Shown: positions 1 to 9,033, counted from the first letter of the stretch. The stretch is 29,014 bases of DNA from Microbacteriaceae bacterium (GCA_024642605.1 JAHEAT010000061.1:1-29014); one strand, 5' to 3'. Translations and numbers: made by a program. Notes: generated by a model from the letters alone, not told the origin.

Positions 1-7
1 TGAGCCT

Positions 8-13
8 TAAACT
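8..13 (+). promoter_or_regulatory. -10 element of a probable leaderless metG promoter
   Basis: TAAACT fits the actinobacterial -10 pattern TANNNT. It ends exactly 6 bases before the metG ATG, so transcription would begin at or next to the start codon. No Shine-Dalgarno-like sequence is visible before the ATG. The -35 region lies outside the window. Confidence 0.6.
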
Positions 14-19
14 AGAACA

Positions 20-1621
20 ATGCCAAGCACGCCCGCCTCAAAGTCGTTTTATGTAACGACTCCGATCTTCTATGTAAACGATGCCCCTCATATTGGGCAC
101 GCCTACACCGAGGTTGCTGCCGACGTGTTGGCTCGCTGGCACCGCCAGCGCGGCGAAGATTCTTTTTTGCTAACCGGCACCGATGAGCACGGCGAAAAGA
201 TTCTGCGAACCGCCGTTGGCAACGGGAGCACTCCGCAGGCTTGGGCCGACCAGCTGGTGCACGACTCGTGGTTGCCGCTTCTCGACACCATCGACATTGA
301 CAACCAAGATTTCATTCGCACCACCGAAGAGCGCCACGAAAAGAACGTTCAAAAGTTCCTGCAGCACCTTCACGACACCGGGTTTATCTACCGAGGTTCT
401 TACGAAGGCAACTACTGCGTTGGTTGCGAGGAGTACAAGACCGAAGCCGACCTCATCGAAGGCGAAGGTGAATATGTAGGCCAGGATGTCTGCGCGATTC
501 ACAGCCGCCCGGTTGAGCGTTTGCAAGAAACCAACTACTTCTTCAAGCTGAGCGAATTCACTGCGCCGCTGCTCGACTTTTACGAGCAGAACCCAAAGTT
601 CATTCAACCCGAGTCAGCGCGCAACGAGGTCATTTCGTTCGTTCGCCGCGGCCTCGAAGACCTCTCAATCTCGCGTTCCAAAGAGAAGTTCGACTGGGGA
701 ATCGACATTCCCTGGGACGACTCGCACATTACCTACGTGTGGTTCGACGCTCTGCTCAACTACATCACCGCCATCGGTTACGGCGAAGATCCAGCAAACT
801 TCGAGCGCCTCTGGCCAGCTTCGGTGCAGGTCGTCGGTAAAGACATCCTGCGTTTTCATGCCGTAATTTGGCCCGCAATGCTCATGGCCGCGGGGCTAAA
901 GCCTGCCGAGCGCGTGTTTGGTCACGGTTGGTTGCTGGTCGGCGGCGAAAAGATGTCGAAGTCGAAACTCACCGGTATCGCTCCCGCTCAAATCACCGAC
1001 ACCTTCGGTTCAGACGCGTTCCGCTATTACTTTATGAAGGCAATCGCCTTTGGACAAGATGGCTCATTCTCGTGGGAAGACCTCTCGGCTCGCTACCAGA
1101 GCGAACTCGCTAACGGTTTCGGCAACCTGGCTTCGCGCGTTCTAGCGATGGTTAAGCGCTACTTCGACGGAGTGGTGCCAGCGCCTGGCGCCTACAACGA
1201 AGCCGACCTGCAGGTTCAGGCAGTGGCTGCAAAAGCAATTGCAAACGCCGACGCCGCCATCGAAGAGATTGCGATACACGAAGCCATTGCATCGGTTTGG
1301 GCTCTCGTTGATGAACTGAACAACTACATCACCGTGACCGAACCGTGGGTGCTGGCCAAAGATGAAGCGCAACGTGAGCGCCTCGCATCGGTGCTCTACA
1401 CAACTGTCGAAGGCCTTCGTGTGCTGGCAATCGCGCTGGCGCCGGTAATGCCAAAGTCGACCGCAAAGCTTTGGGCGGCGCTCACCGAGGGTTCGCTTGG
1501 CGAGCTTTCCGACCAACCATTGAGCGAGTCGGCTAACTGGGGTCAGTTGGCTGCCGGGGTAAAGATCGGTGACCTCGACTCGCTATTTCCTCGCATCGAA
1601 ACCGACGACGAAGGCAAGTAA
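20..1621 (+). CDS. metG: Methionyl-tRNA synthetase
   Basis: MetRS (533 aa) attaches methionine to initiator and elongator tRNA-Met in the cytoplasm. The class I signature HIGH is at residues 24-27 and KMSKS at 311-315. A single zinc knuckle of the CxxC...CxxH kind is visible (C133, C136, C158, H161), as in the one-knuckle MetRS type. The C-terminal half is the helical anticodon-binding domain. There is no C-terminal EMAP/tRNA-binding extension, which agrees with the short actinobacterial form. The ATG follows a -10-like TAAACT by 6 bases and has no ribosome binding site, so translation is probably leaderless. The stop overlaps the start of tatD by one base (TAATG), so this gene heads a coupled operon reaching at least to ispE and probably to the ABC-F gene. 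Confidence 0.98.
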   Translation: MPSTPASKSFYVTTPIFYVNDAPHIGHAYTEVAADVLARWHRQRGEDSFLLTGTDEHGEKILRTAVGNGSTPQAWADQLVHDSWLPLLDTIDIDNQDFIRTTEERHEKNVQKFLQHLHDTGFIYRGSYEGNYCVGCEEYKTEADLIEGEGEYVGQDVCAIHSRPVERLQETNYFFKLSEFTAPLLDFYEQNPKFIQPESARNEVISFVRRGLEDLSISRSKEKFDWGIDIPWDDSHITYVWFDALLNYITAIGYGEDPANFERLWPASVQVVGKDILRFHAVIWPAMLMAAGLKPAERVFGHGWLLVGGEKMSKSKLTGIAPAQITDTFGSDAFRYYFMKAIAFGQDGSFSWEDLSARYQSELANGFGNLASRVLAMVKRYFDGVVPAPGAYNEADLQVQAVAAKAIANADAAIEEIAIHEAIASVWALVDELNNYITVTEPWVLAKDEAQRERLASVLYTTVEGLRVLAIALAPVMPKSTAKLWAALTEGSLGELSDQPLSESANWGQLAAGVKIGDLDSLFPRIETDDEGK

Positions 1622-2523
1622 TGAGCGAAGACGCTCCAATTCGTTCGCGAAGAGATCGCAGCGAAGACGGCAGCACCCGCGATTTGCGTTACCCGCCAAT
1701 GCCCGAACCGCTGGAGGTTGGCACCTACGACAATCACACGCACTTTGATTTTGCCGACGGCGAGAACCCGATGACTCCTAGCGAGCAACTCGATCTTGCT
1801 AATCAGGCTGGAATCATGGGTGTGGTTCAAGTGGGTGTCACACTCGAGTCATCGAAGTGGTCGGCACGTTTGGCAGCCAAAGAACCAAGAGTTTTGGCAG
1901 CCGTTGCTCTGCACCCAAACGAAGCGCCACTTTATGAAACCCGCGAAAAGCTAGAGGCAGCAATCGCAGAGATCGAAGAACTTGCAGCTGAGCCTCGGGT
2001 GCGCGCCATTGGCGAAACCGGTCTCGACTTTTTTAGAACCGAAGGCAACGACTCTCTCAAGTTGCAGCAATTCTCGTTCGAAGACCACATTCGCATTGCA
2101 AAAGAAAACGACATCGCCCTAATGATCCACGACCGCGAGGCGCACGACCAAGTGGTTGAAACGCTCTTGAGGGTTGGTGCGCCAAGCAAAGTTGTTCTGC
2201 ACTGTTTCTCTGGAGACCTAGAGTTCGCCAAGATTTGCGCCGCAAACGCCTGGTACATGTCTTTTGCCGGCAACATCACGATCAAGCGAAACCAGCACCT
2301 GCGCGATGCTCTGGAATATGCTCCAGCCGAATTACTGTTGGTCGAAACCGACGCCCCGTTTTTAACCCCGGAGCCTTACCGTGGCCGCCCGAACGCATCG
2401 TATTTGGTGCCCATCACGGTGAGAAAGATGGCCGAGGTTAGGGGAGCTGACGTCAACGAATTGGCCGCGCAGCTAACCGCTAACACCGAACGCGTTTATG
2501 GTTCGTGGAGCGAGGGTCTCTGA
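1621..2523 (+). CDS. tatD: TatD family metal-dependent hydrolase (DNase)
   Basis: TatD proteins are TIM-barrel metal-dependent nucleases linked to 3'-5' exonuclease activity and DNA quality control; the cellular substrate in actinobacteria is not firmly known. The 300-aa protein shows the metal-binding motif HTH at residues 39-41, then GETGLDF, MIHDREAHD, LHCFSGD and VETDAPFL, in the usual order. The first ~34 residues are a charged extension before the barrel, longer than in E. coli TatD. ATG overlaps the metG stop by one base, implying translational coupling. metG-tatD is a conserved actinobacterial pair. In M. tuberculosis the next gene is the resuscitation factor rpfB; here tatD runs straight into rsmA. 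Confidence 0.93.
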   Translation: MSEDAPIRSRRDRSEDGSTRDLRYPPMPEPLEVGTYDNHTHFDFADGENPMTPSEQLDLANQAGIMGVVQVGVTLESSKWSARLAAKEPRVLAAVALHPNEAPLYETREKLEAAIAEIEELAAEPRVRAIGETGLDFFRTEGNDSLKLQQFSFEDHIRIAKENDIALMIHDREAHDQVVETLLRVGAPSKVVLHCFSGDLEFAKICAANAWYMSFAGNITIKRNQHLRDALEYAPAELLLVETDAPFLTPEPYRGRPNASYLVPITVRKMAEVRGADVNELAAQLTANTERVYGSWSEGL

Positions 2524-3359
2524 TGGTCGAACTTCTGGGTGGCAACGATGTGCGCGAGCTCGCGGCAAAGCTCGATGTGGTGCCAACCAAAAAACTTGGG
2601 CAAAACTTTGTTACTGACCCCAACACGATTAGGCGCATCGTTGGCGCTGCCAAGCTGAGCGGTCTAGAGAACGTGGTCGAAATTGGTCCGGGTTTGGGCT
2701 CACTCACACTTGGCTTGCTCGAGGTGGCCAAGAGCGTGACCGCGGTTGAGATCGATCGGCGAATGGCGGCGGCCCTAGAACAAACCATTGCCAAGCGCGC
2801 GCCAGGCACAAACTTTACGCTCGTCACACACGACGCGATGACTCTCGACTCGCTGCCAACCCCACCCGATGCTCTCGTGGCCAATCTGCCATACAACATT
2901 TCAGTGCCTGTGCTGCTGAATTTTCTCGAACGCTTTTCTACGATTGCCAAGGGTTTGGTGCTGGTTCAGGCCGAAGTTGCTCACCGCCTAGCGGCCGCAC
3001 CTGACAGCAAGGTCTACGGTGCGCCAAGTGCCAAACTGGCTTGGTACGCGGCGGCGAATTTGGCCGGAAACGTAGGTCGAACCATTTTTTGGCCGGTACC
3101 GAACGTCGACTCAGCTCTGGTCTATTTCGAACGGCATGAGGTCGCCCTCGGCGACGAAACTCTGCGCAAGCAAACCTTCGCAGTAATCGATGCAGCCTTT
3201 GCTCAGCGCCGCAAGACACTTCGCCAAGCGCTTGCTTCGTGGGCAGGTAGCGCTGCCGCTGCAGAGTCGCGGCTAGTAAGTGCAGGCATCAGCCCTCAGA
3301 GCCGAGGCGAAAAGCTCACCATCGCGCAGTTCGTAGCGATTGCGAGCAGTCATGAGTGA
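2523..3359 (+). CDS. rsmA: 16S rRNA dimethyladenosine transferase RsmA/KsgA
   Basis: RsmA dimethylates two adjacent adenines near the 3' end of 16S rRNA (A1518/A1519 in E. coli numbering) late in 30S assembly; its loss gives kasugamycin resistance. The N-terminal KKLGQNFV, the SAM-binding EIGPGLGSLT and the catalytic NLPYNIS motif are all present. A GTG 18 bases upstream is also in frame, but I chose the ATG at 2523 because it forms a TGATG overlap with the tatD stop, matching the other junctions of this operon, and because it gives 278 aa, a normal family length. The 3' end overlaps the next small gene by 8 bases. Confidence 0.95.
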   Translation: MVELLGGNDVRELAAKLDVVPTKKLGQNFVTDPNTIRRIVGAAKLSGLENVVEIGPGLGSLTLGLLEVAKSVTAVEIDRRMAAALEQTIAKRAPGTNFTLVTHDAMTLDSLPTPPDALVANLPYNISVPVLLNFLERFSTIAKGLVLVQAEVAHRLAAAPDSKVYGAPSAKLAWYAAANLAGNVGRTIFWPVPNVDSALVYFERHEVALGDETLRKQTFAVIDAAFAQRRKTLRQALASWAGSAAAAESRLVSAGISPQSRGEKLTIAQFVAIASSHE

Positions 3360-3687
3360 TTCCTCGACCAGCCGCGACAACGGACTTCGTCAGTTCGAAC
3401 TGAGTTTTCGAATTGCGGTTCCGCTTTCACGAATCTTTGTCATTCTTGGTGACATTTCGCAATGGCCCACCGAGCAAGAGCCACGGATGCTCGTGCGCAA
3501 GGAACTCGATCGGGTAACCATGGCTTTTGGCGATATGACTCGAGCGGCGGTTAGTTTCAGTGCAGCAGGCGAATCGACCGACATCGTGATCGTTCACGAA
3601 TTGTGCAAGAACCAGCAGCAGGTGGATGGCTGGCGAGACTACTGGTTTACTCTCATCGAAAACCTAAAGAAGCGGTTGGGCGTCTAA
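3352..3687 (+). CDS. Small SRPBCC (START-like) domain protein
   Basis: This is a 111-aa cytoplasmic protein without signal peptide or membrane segment. The pattern is a first strand followed by PLSRIFVILGDISQWP, beta strands around VSFSAAGESTDIVIVHE, and a last amphipathic helix with WRDYWFTLIENLKKRLG. This matches the small SRPBCC/polyketide-cyclase-like fold, whose members bind hydrophobic ligands or act as chaperone cofactors. The ligand cannot be told from sequence. The ATG at 3352 lies inside the last codons of rsmA (8-base overlap) and is preferred over an in-frame GTG at 3340. The stop overlaps the ispE start as TAATG, so it is a true member of the operon. I do not recall a gene here in M. 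tuberculosis. The fold call is by pattern only. Confidence 0.75.
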   Translation: MSDSSTSRDNGLRQFELSFRIAVPLSRIFVILGDISQWPTEQEPRMLVRKELDRVTMAFGDMTRAAVSFSAAGESTDIVIVHELCKNQQQVDGWRDYWFTLIENLKKRLGV

Positions 3688-4622
3688 TGCGTACCGTGAC
3701 CGCAACAGCTCCAGGCAAAGTCAACTTGCACTTTGCGGTGGGGTCATTGGCCGGCGATGGTTACCACGCGGTTAGCAGCATCTATCAAGCGCTCGATATA
3801 ACCGAGTCTGTTTCGATCAGCACCTCGGCAGACGACGAAGGCCACATCTTCGTTACCGGCTCTCTAATGCCTGAACAGTTAGCGCTCGTGCCAACCGACG
3901 GTGCAAACCTGGTGGTCAAGGCCGTGGAGCTTGCTGCAGAGCTTGCTGGTATCGAGAGGCTCAGGGCGCTTAACTTTCTAATCGACAAGCACGTGCCGGT
4001 GGCCGGAGGTATGGCTGGCGGTAGCGCCGATGCCGCGGCGGCATTGTTGGCCGCAGTCGAAAAGTTTCACCTCGAAATATCCACGGATGCCCTGGTCGCA
4101 GCCTCTGTAAAACTCGGGGCCGACGTTCCGTTTGCGCTTCTCGGTGGCACAGCCATCGGAACCGGTAGAGGTGAGCATCTCAGAAAGCTCGAGCTGGCCC
4201 GCCCGCTTCACTTCGTGATGATCACCTGCCAAGACGGCCTTAAGACTCCCGCCGTCTACTCCGAACTCGATCGGCAGCGTGCACAACAGGGCCAAGACCC
4301 GCGGGCAGTCGATGTTCCGGTTGAGCCAAAGCAACTTATCGCCGCATTGGCTGCGGGCGATTTCGAGTCAATTGCGCGGCTCATCCATAACGATCTTGAG
4401 CCGGCCGCCATTGCGCTGATGCCCGAGCTGGAATTCACGATCGCAGCAGCCGAGCGCTTTGGTGCTGTACGTGCGTTCGTCTCTGGTTCGGGCCCAACGG
4501 TGGCCGCCCTGGCACCATCGGCTGAAGCCGCAAAAGAGCTTGCCACGAAACTTACCGAAGCCAACTTCAGCGTCGTCGCATGCTCTAGCACCAACAGCGG
4601 TGCCGAATTGTTGAAGGGCTAA
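3687..4622 (+). CDS. ispE: 4-diphosphocytidyl-2-C-methyl-D-erythritol kinase
   Basis: IspE is the ATP-dependent kinase of the non-mevalonate (MEP) isoprenoid pathway, phosphorylating CDP-methylerythritol. The 311-aa protein shows the GHMP-kinase substrate motif PGKVNLHF near residue 9, the ATP-binding loop GGMAGGSAD at 107-115 and the C-terminal motif SGSGPTV. Longer in-frame starts exist upstream, but the ATG at 3687 overlaps the preceding stop (TAATG) and places the PGK motif at the normal distance from the N-terminus. Isoprenoid precursors made here would feed the cis-prenyltransferase whose gene begins at the end of this window. Confidence 0.97.
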   Translation: MRTVTATAPGKVNLHFAVGSLAGDGYHAVSSIYQALDITESVSISTSADDEGHIFVTGSLMPEQLALVPTDGANLVVKAVELAAELAGIERLRALNFLIDKHVPVAGGMAGGSADAAAALLAAVEKFHLEISTDALVAASVKLGADVPFALLGGTAIGTGRGEHLRKLELARPLHFVMITCQDGLKTPAVYSELDRQRAQQGQDPRAVDVPVEPKQLIAALAAGDFESIARLIHNDLEPAAIALMPELEFTIAAAERFGAVRAFVSGSGPTVAALAPSAEAAKELATKLTEANFSVVACSSTNSGAELLKG

Positions 4623-4625
4623 GGC

Positions 4626-6449
4626 GTGGCGCACTTACTCGGAGCTGAGAACATCCATTTGGCTTTTCCGACCAAAGAGGTTTTCGACAACATCACCATG
4701 GGCATCAACGATGGCGATCGAATCGGCGTAGTTGGTAGAAACGGCGATGGAAAGTCGACGTTACTGAAGGTATTGGCAAAGCGCCTCGAGCCCGATGAAG
4801 GGCGTGTAACTTACCGCGGCAGCCTTCGCGTCGGTCTTCTCGATCAGGGCGATGTTCTCGACGGCGAACTCAGCGTTGGCGAAGCGGTGGTTGGCGAGAT
4901 GCCTGAACACCAGTGGGCTTCGAACCCCAAGGTGCGCGACGTTATTGGCGGGCTACTAAACGACCTCGACTGGAACCAGAAGGTCTCAGAGCTCAGCGGT
5001 GGCCAACGCCGCAGAGTTGCCCTTGCTGCGCTTTTGGTTCAAGATCTCGACATTGTCATGCTCGACGAACCAACCAACCACCTCGATGTCGAAGGCGTGG
5101 CTTGGCTGGCAAAGCACCTAAACGAACGTTGGTCAAAAAACACCGGCGGTCTGGTTGTGGTCACACACGACCGGTGGTTTCTAGACGCAGTTTGCAACTT
5201 CACCTGGGAGGTCTACGGTGGCAAGATCGAACCTTTCGAAGGTGGTTACGCGGCCTACATTTTGCAGCGAGCCGAACGCGATCGAAGTGCCGCGGCTTCT
5301 GAGTCTCGCCGCCAGAATGTGCTTCGTAAAGAGCTCGCCTGGCTTCGACGAGGAGCGCCGGCACGAACATCCAAGCCAAAATTTCGCATGGATGCCGCTA
5401 GCGAACTGATTGCTAACGAACCCGAGCCGCGCGACCGGGTTGAGCTATCAAAACTTGCCACCGCAAGACTTGGCAAAGACGTAATCGACGTCGAAGCAAT
5501 CGACTACTCGATTGAGGGCCGCAAGATTCTCACCGATGTCACCTGGAGGCTTGGTCCCGGTGATCGAGTGGGGCTGGTTGGGGTAAACGGTGCGGGTAAA
5601 ACCACTCTGCTCAAGCTCATCGACGGGCAGCTAAACCCAACTTCTGGGCGCATCAAGCGCGGTAAAACGGTGAAGATCGCCATTTTGAGCCAAGATGTGC
5701 GTGAACTCGATGAGTTTCACGGTGAGCGCATCTTTCAACTGATTGCTCGCGAACGCTCTACCTTCAACGTAAATAAGAAGGAAGTGAGCGTTACCCAATT
5801 GGTTGAGCAACTCGGATTCAGCCAAGCGCAACTGCAAACTCCCATCGAAGACCTCTCGGGTGGGCAGCGCCGTCGTTTGCAGTTCTTGCGCCTGCTTTTT
5901 GGCGAACCAAACCTGCTGATTCTCGATGAGCCAACCAACGACCTCGACACCGACATTCTTGCCGCCATGGAAGATCTGCTCGATGGCTGGCCGGGCACGC
6001 TAATCGTGGTGAGCCACGATCGCTACCTACTCGAGCGAGTTACCGACAACCAGTACGCGCTGATGGGCGACGGAAAGTTGCGTCACCTCACCGGGGGCGT
6101 CGACCAGTACCTTTCGCTGCGCGCGGCTAGCTTGAGCGCGTCTTCAAACAATCACCCAACTAGCTCCGCCGCGAATGAGGCGCAGATTGCGACGCCCGCA
6201 GTCGGTGCGTCAACTAAGCCCGCGCTCGGCGGGGCTCAACTTCGTGATGCGCAAAAGAATCTGGCTAGAATCGAGCGCGCACTCGAGAAAACCTCTCAAG
6301 AAGAAAGCGTGCTGCACCAAGAAATGGCAATTCACGACCAGAACGACTACGCCGGGTTGGCGGCGTTGGTTGAACGCCAGAGCAAGTTGAACGAAAAACG
6401 TGAAAACCTCGAGCTCGAGTGGCTAGAAACTTCGGAGTTACTCGCCTAA
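4626..6449 (+). CDS. ABC-F family ATPase (Uup/EttA-like)
   Basis: This soluble protein (607 aa) has two ATP-binding cassettes and no membrane segments. Domain 1 has Walker A GRNGDGKST (37-45), signature LSGGQRRRVALA and Walker B VMLDEPTNHLD. Domain 2 has GVNGAGKTT (319-327), LSGGQRRRLQF and LLILDEPTNDLD. A basic linker rich in Arg between the domains is the region that contacts tRNA/rRNA in ABC-F factors. After a Ser/Ala/Pro-rich spacer the last ~60 residues form a charged coiled coil, as in Uup. ABC-F proteins act on ribosomes; which subfamily this is cannot be settled here. GTG lies 3 bases after the ispE stop, with AAGG just upstream, and is probably coupled. Confidence 0.93.
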   Translation: MAHLLGAENIHLAFPTKEVFDNITMGINDGDRIGVVGRNGDGKSTLLKVLAKRLEPDEGRVTYRGSLRVGLLDQGDVLDGELSVGEAVVGEMPEHQWASNPKVRDVIGGLLNDLDWNQKVSELSGGQRRRVALAALLVQDLDIVMLDEPTNHLDVEGVAWLAKHLNERWSKNTGGLVVVTHDRWFLDAVCNFTWEVYGGKIEPFEGGYAAYILQRAERDRSAAASESRRQNVLRKELAWLRRGAPARTSKPKFRMDAASELIANEPEPRDRVELSKLATARLGKDVIDVEAIDYSIEGRKILTDVTWRLGPGDRVGLVGVNGAGKTTLLKLIDGQLNPTSGRIKRGKTVKIAILSQDVRELDEFHGERIFQLIARERSTFNVNKKEVSVTQLVEQLGFSQAQLQTPIEDLSGGQRRRLQFLRLLFGEPNLLILDEPTNDLDTDILAAMEDLLDGWPGTLIVVSHDRYLLERVTDNQYALMGDGKLRHLTGGVDQYLSLRAASLSASSNNHPTSSAANEAQIATPAVGASTKPALGGAQLRDAQKNLARIERALEKTSQEESVLHQEMAIHDQNDYAGLAALVERQSKLNEKRENLELEWLETSELLA

Positions 6450-6493
6450 ATCTGGCAGACTATAGGGGTCGCACGTGTAAAAGCTGGCGACGT

Positions 6494-6564
6494 TGGCCCA
6501 TGGTGTAATGGCAGCACCACGCCCTTTGGAGGCGTTTGTCTAGGTTCGAGTCCTGGTGGGCCAG
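6494..6564 (+). tRNA. tRNA-Gln (anticodon UUG)
   Basis: A full cloverleaf can be drawn: acceptor TGGCCCA/TGGGCCA (7 pairs), D stem GTGT/GCAC, anticodon stem ACGCC/GGCGT around loop CTTTGGA (anticodon TTG), T stem CTAGG/CCTGG with loop TTCGAGT, discriminator G; 71 nt. CCA is not encoded. The 44-base gap before it holds a possible -10 (GACTAT at 6458-6463) without a good -35. glmU starts 25 bases after the tRNA, so the two are probably on one transcript that is processed at the tRNA. Confidence 0.96.
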
Positions 6565-6588
6565 CAAGCAGTGAGCGATTGGAGTGCT

Positions 6589-8013
6589 ATGTCTGAGCAG
6601 CACCTTGGGGTTATTGTTCTTGCCGCGGGTGAAGGCACTCGCATGAAATCATCCAAGCCAAAAGTTATGCACGAGTTGGCTGGCATGCCACTTCTGGGCC
6701 ACGCTCTTTCGACCGCACATTCGTTGGGTGCGGCGCACGTGGTGCCGGTGGTTCGCCACCAACGTGACCTCATCGCTTCATACATCCAAGACTTCTACCC
6801 AACCTCAGTGATCGCCGATCAAGACGATGTTCCGGGCACCGGACGTGCGGTTGAATGCGCCTTGGCGGCTTTTCCGGCCGAGTTTGAAGGTGCCATTGTG
6901 GTTACCAGCGGCGACGTACCACTGCTTGAGGTTGCCACCATCGAAGCTCTACTCGAGGCACACCTTGTCGGCGGCTATGCGGCATCGGTGCTATCGACCT
7001 TTACCGAAGACCCAACCGGTTACGGGCGCATCGTTCGCGACGAAACTGGCGCTTTTGCCCGCATAGTTGAGCACAAGGATGCCTCCGAGGCCGAGCTCGA
7101 GATCGACGAAGTCAACGCCGGCGTTTACGTTTTTGATTCGGCATTGCTCAGAAGCGCACTTTCGAAGCTTGAAAAGGCCAACGCGCAAGGTGAGAAGTAC
7201 CTCACCGACGTGGTCACCATCGCTTTGGCTCAGGGGCTAACGGTTCAGGCGCTTTCGGTGGAAGACCAATGGCAGGTCGCCGGCATCAACGATCGTGTTC
7301 AGCTTGCCGAGGTTGCCGCCGAACTCAATGCCCGTATCTGTGATGCCTGGATGCGCGCCGGTGTGACCATCGTCGACCCACCTTCGACGTGGATCGACGT
7401 CACCGTTCAACTTGCCAAAGATGTAACCATCTGGCCCGGAACCATTCTTAGAGGGCTCACCACTGTTGGTGAGAATGCCACCCTTGGCCCAGAAGTTTTT
7501 GCCACCGATGTTGAAATCGGCGAAGGCGCGAGCATCGTAAAGTCGCACGCCAGCAGCTCAAAAATCGGCGCGGGCGCTACCGTGGGGCCCTACGCTTACC
7601 TTCGCCCCGGCACCGATTTGGGTGCCGACGGAAAAATCGGCACGTTCGTTGAAACCAAGAACGCCAAAATTGGCGCTGGCAGCAAGGTTCCTCACCTTTC
7701 ATATGTGGGCGATGCCGAAATCGGCGTTGGTTCAAACATCGGTGCCGGCACGATTTTCGCCAACTACGACGGCGTCAACAAGCACCGCACCGTGATTGGC
7801 TCTCACGTTAGAACTGGCTCGCAAAACGTTTTCGTTGCCCCCATTACTATTGGAGATGGAGCCTATACGGCTGCCGGAACCGCAGTAAGAAAAGATGTCG
7901 AGCCAGGCGCGTTAGCTATGAACGTGTCTCCGCAGCGCAATCTAGCCGATTGGGTTCTGCAGAAGCGTCCGGGTTCAGCTGCTTCTGCGGCAGCAACCGA
8001 TTCAAAAAACTAA
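6589..8013 (+). CDS. glmU: Bifunctional GlcNAc-1-P uridyltransferase / GlcN-1-P acetyltransferase
   Basis: GlmU makes UDP-GlcNAc, the precursor of peptidoglycan, in two steps. The N-terminal half is the uridyltransferase (LAAGEGTRMKSSKPK near residue 10, and TSGDVPLL). The C-terminal half is a left-handed beta helix of hexapeptide repeats that carries the acetyltransferase (NAKIGAGSKVPHLSYVGD, NIGAGTIFANYDG, SQNVFVAP). The chosen ATG gives 474 aa and has GGAG 4 bases upstream. A longer in-frame start would lie inside the tRNA and is rejected. The tRNA-Gln/glmU/prs block is compact and probably one transcription unit. glmU-prs is a conserved actinobacterial pair. Confidence 0.97.
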   Translation: MSEQHLGVIVLAAGEGTRMKSSKPKVMHELAGMPLLGHALSTAHSLGAAHVVPVVRHQRDLIASYIQDFYPTSVIADQDDVPGTGRAVECALAAFPAEFEGAIVVTSGDVPLLEVATIEALLEAHLVGGYAASVLSTFTEDPTGYGRIVRDETGAFARIVEHKDASEAELEIDEVNAGVYVFDSALLRSALSKLEKANAQGEKYLTDVVTIALAQGLTVQALSVEDQWQVAGINDRVQLAEVAAELNARICDAWMRAGVTIVDPPSTWIDVTVQLAKDVTIWPGTILRGLTTVGENATLGPEVFATDVEIGEGASIVKSHASSSKIGAGATVGPYAYLRPGTDLGADGKIGTFVETKNAKIGAGSKVPHLSYVGDAEIGVGSNIGAGTIFANYDGVNKHRTVIGSHVRTGSQNVFVAPITIGDGAYTAAGTAVRKDVEPGALAMNVSPQRNLADWVLQKRPGSAASAAATDSKN

Positions 8014-8044
8014 AAAGTCAACCATCTAGTTTGGGAGCCCCGCA

Positions 8045-9022
8045 TTGAGCGAAATCACAATCACCGGTCGTAAAAGACTCGCACTGCTCAGCGGACGCGC
8101 CCACCAGGGTTTGGCTCAAGAGATTGCCCAAATTCTGGGTACCGAGCTCGTGCCAACTACCGCTTATGACTTTGCCAACGGTGAAACTTTCGTTCGTTTC
8201 GAAGAGAGCGTTCGCGGCGTTGACGCTTTCGTCATTCAGGCTCACCCAGACCCAGTCAACCACTGGCTAATGGAGCAGCTTTTAATGATCGACGCACTAA
8301 AGCGAGCATCGGCCAAGCGCATCACGGTTGTCTCTCCGTTCTTTCCTTACGCCCGGCAAGACAAGAAGCACAAGGGCCGCGAGCCAATCTCTGCTCGTCT
8401 AGTTACCGACCTTTATAAGGTTGCCGGCGCTAATCGACTAATGTCGGTTGACCTTCACACCCCGCAAATTCAGGGATTCTTCGATGGACCAGTCGACCAC
8501 CTTTGGGCTCTGCCAATGCTCTGCGACCACGTCGAAGCTAAATGGGGTGACGAACCGCTAACCGTGGTTTCGCCAGACTCTGGCCGCGTGCGCGTGGCAG
8601 ACATCTGGGCCGAGCGCCTGGGTGCACCTCTCGCAATCATCCACAAGCGTCGCGACCCAGATGTGCCTAACCAGGTAACCGCCCACGAACTCGTTGGTGA
8701 CGTAAACGGACGCACCTGTTTGCTGGTCGACGACATGATCGACACCGCGGGAACCATCGTTGCGGCGGCCTCAGCGCTAAAGAAGAACGGTGCGGCCCGC
8801 GTTATTGTGGCAGCAACTCACGCAATCTTCTCGGGTGCCGCCGTAGAGCGCCTTTCTGGCGACTCGGTTGACGCCGTTGTTGTAACCAACACCCTGCCAA
8901 TCGGCCCAGACAAGACCTTCGAAAAGCTAGAAGTGCTTTCTATCGCGCCGCTAATCGCCAAGGCGATCAGTGCGGTGTTCGACGACGATTCGGTAAACTC
9001 GCTCTTTCCGGGTCACGCTTAG
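8045..9022 (+). CDS. prs: Ribose-phosphate pyrophosphokinase (PRPP synthase)
   Basis: Prs converts ribose-5-phosphate and ATP into PRPP, used for purines, pyrimidines, histidine, tryptophan and NAD. The 325-aa protein has the ATP-side motif FFPYARQDKKHKGREPISARL, VDLHTPQIQGFFD, the ribose-phosphate region VVSPDSGRVRVAD and the PRPP loop LLVDDMIDTAGT. The start is TTG at 8045 with GGGAG 7-8 bases before it; no better start is available upstream of the conserved N-terminus (SGRAHQGLAQEIA). It follows glmU by 31 bases; a -10-like TAGTTT (8027-8032) in the gap could give an extra promoter, but its start point would fall inside the ribosome-binding region, so I give it little weight. Confidence 0.96.
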   Translation: MSEITITGRKRLALLSGRAHQGLAQEIAQILGTELVPTTAYDFANGETFVRFEESVRGVDAFVIQAHPDPVNHWLMEQLLMIDALKRASAKRITVVSPFFPYARQDKKHKGREPISARLVTDLYKVAGANRLMSVDLHTPQIQGFFDGPVDHLWALPMLCDHVEAKWGDEPLTVVSPDSGRVRVADIWAERLGAPLAIIHKRRDPDVPNQVTAHELVGDVNGRTCLLVDDMIDTAGTIVAAASALKKNGAARVIVAATHAIFSGAAVERLSGDSVDAVVVTNTLPIGPDKTFEKLEVLSIAPLIAKAISAVFDDDSVNSLFPGHA

Positions 9023-9033
9023 TTCGTAAATAA

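Noticed and set aside
6556..6588. Longer N-terminus of glmU
   Set aside because: It would start inside the tRNA-Gln; the ATG at 6589 has GGAG at a workable distance and the conserved N-terminal motif follows it.
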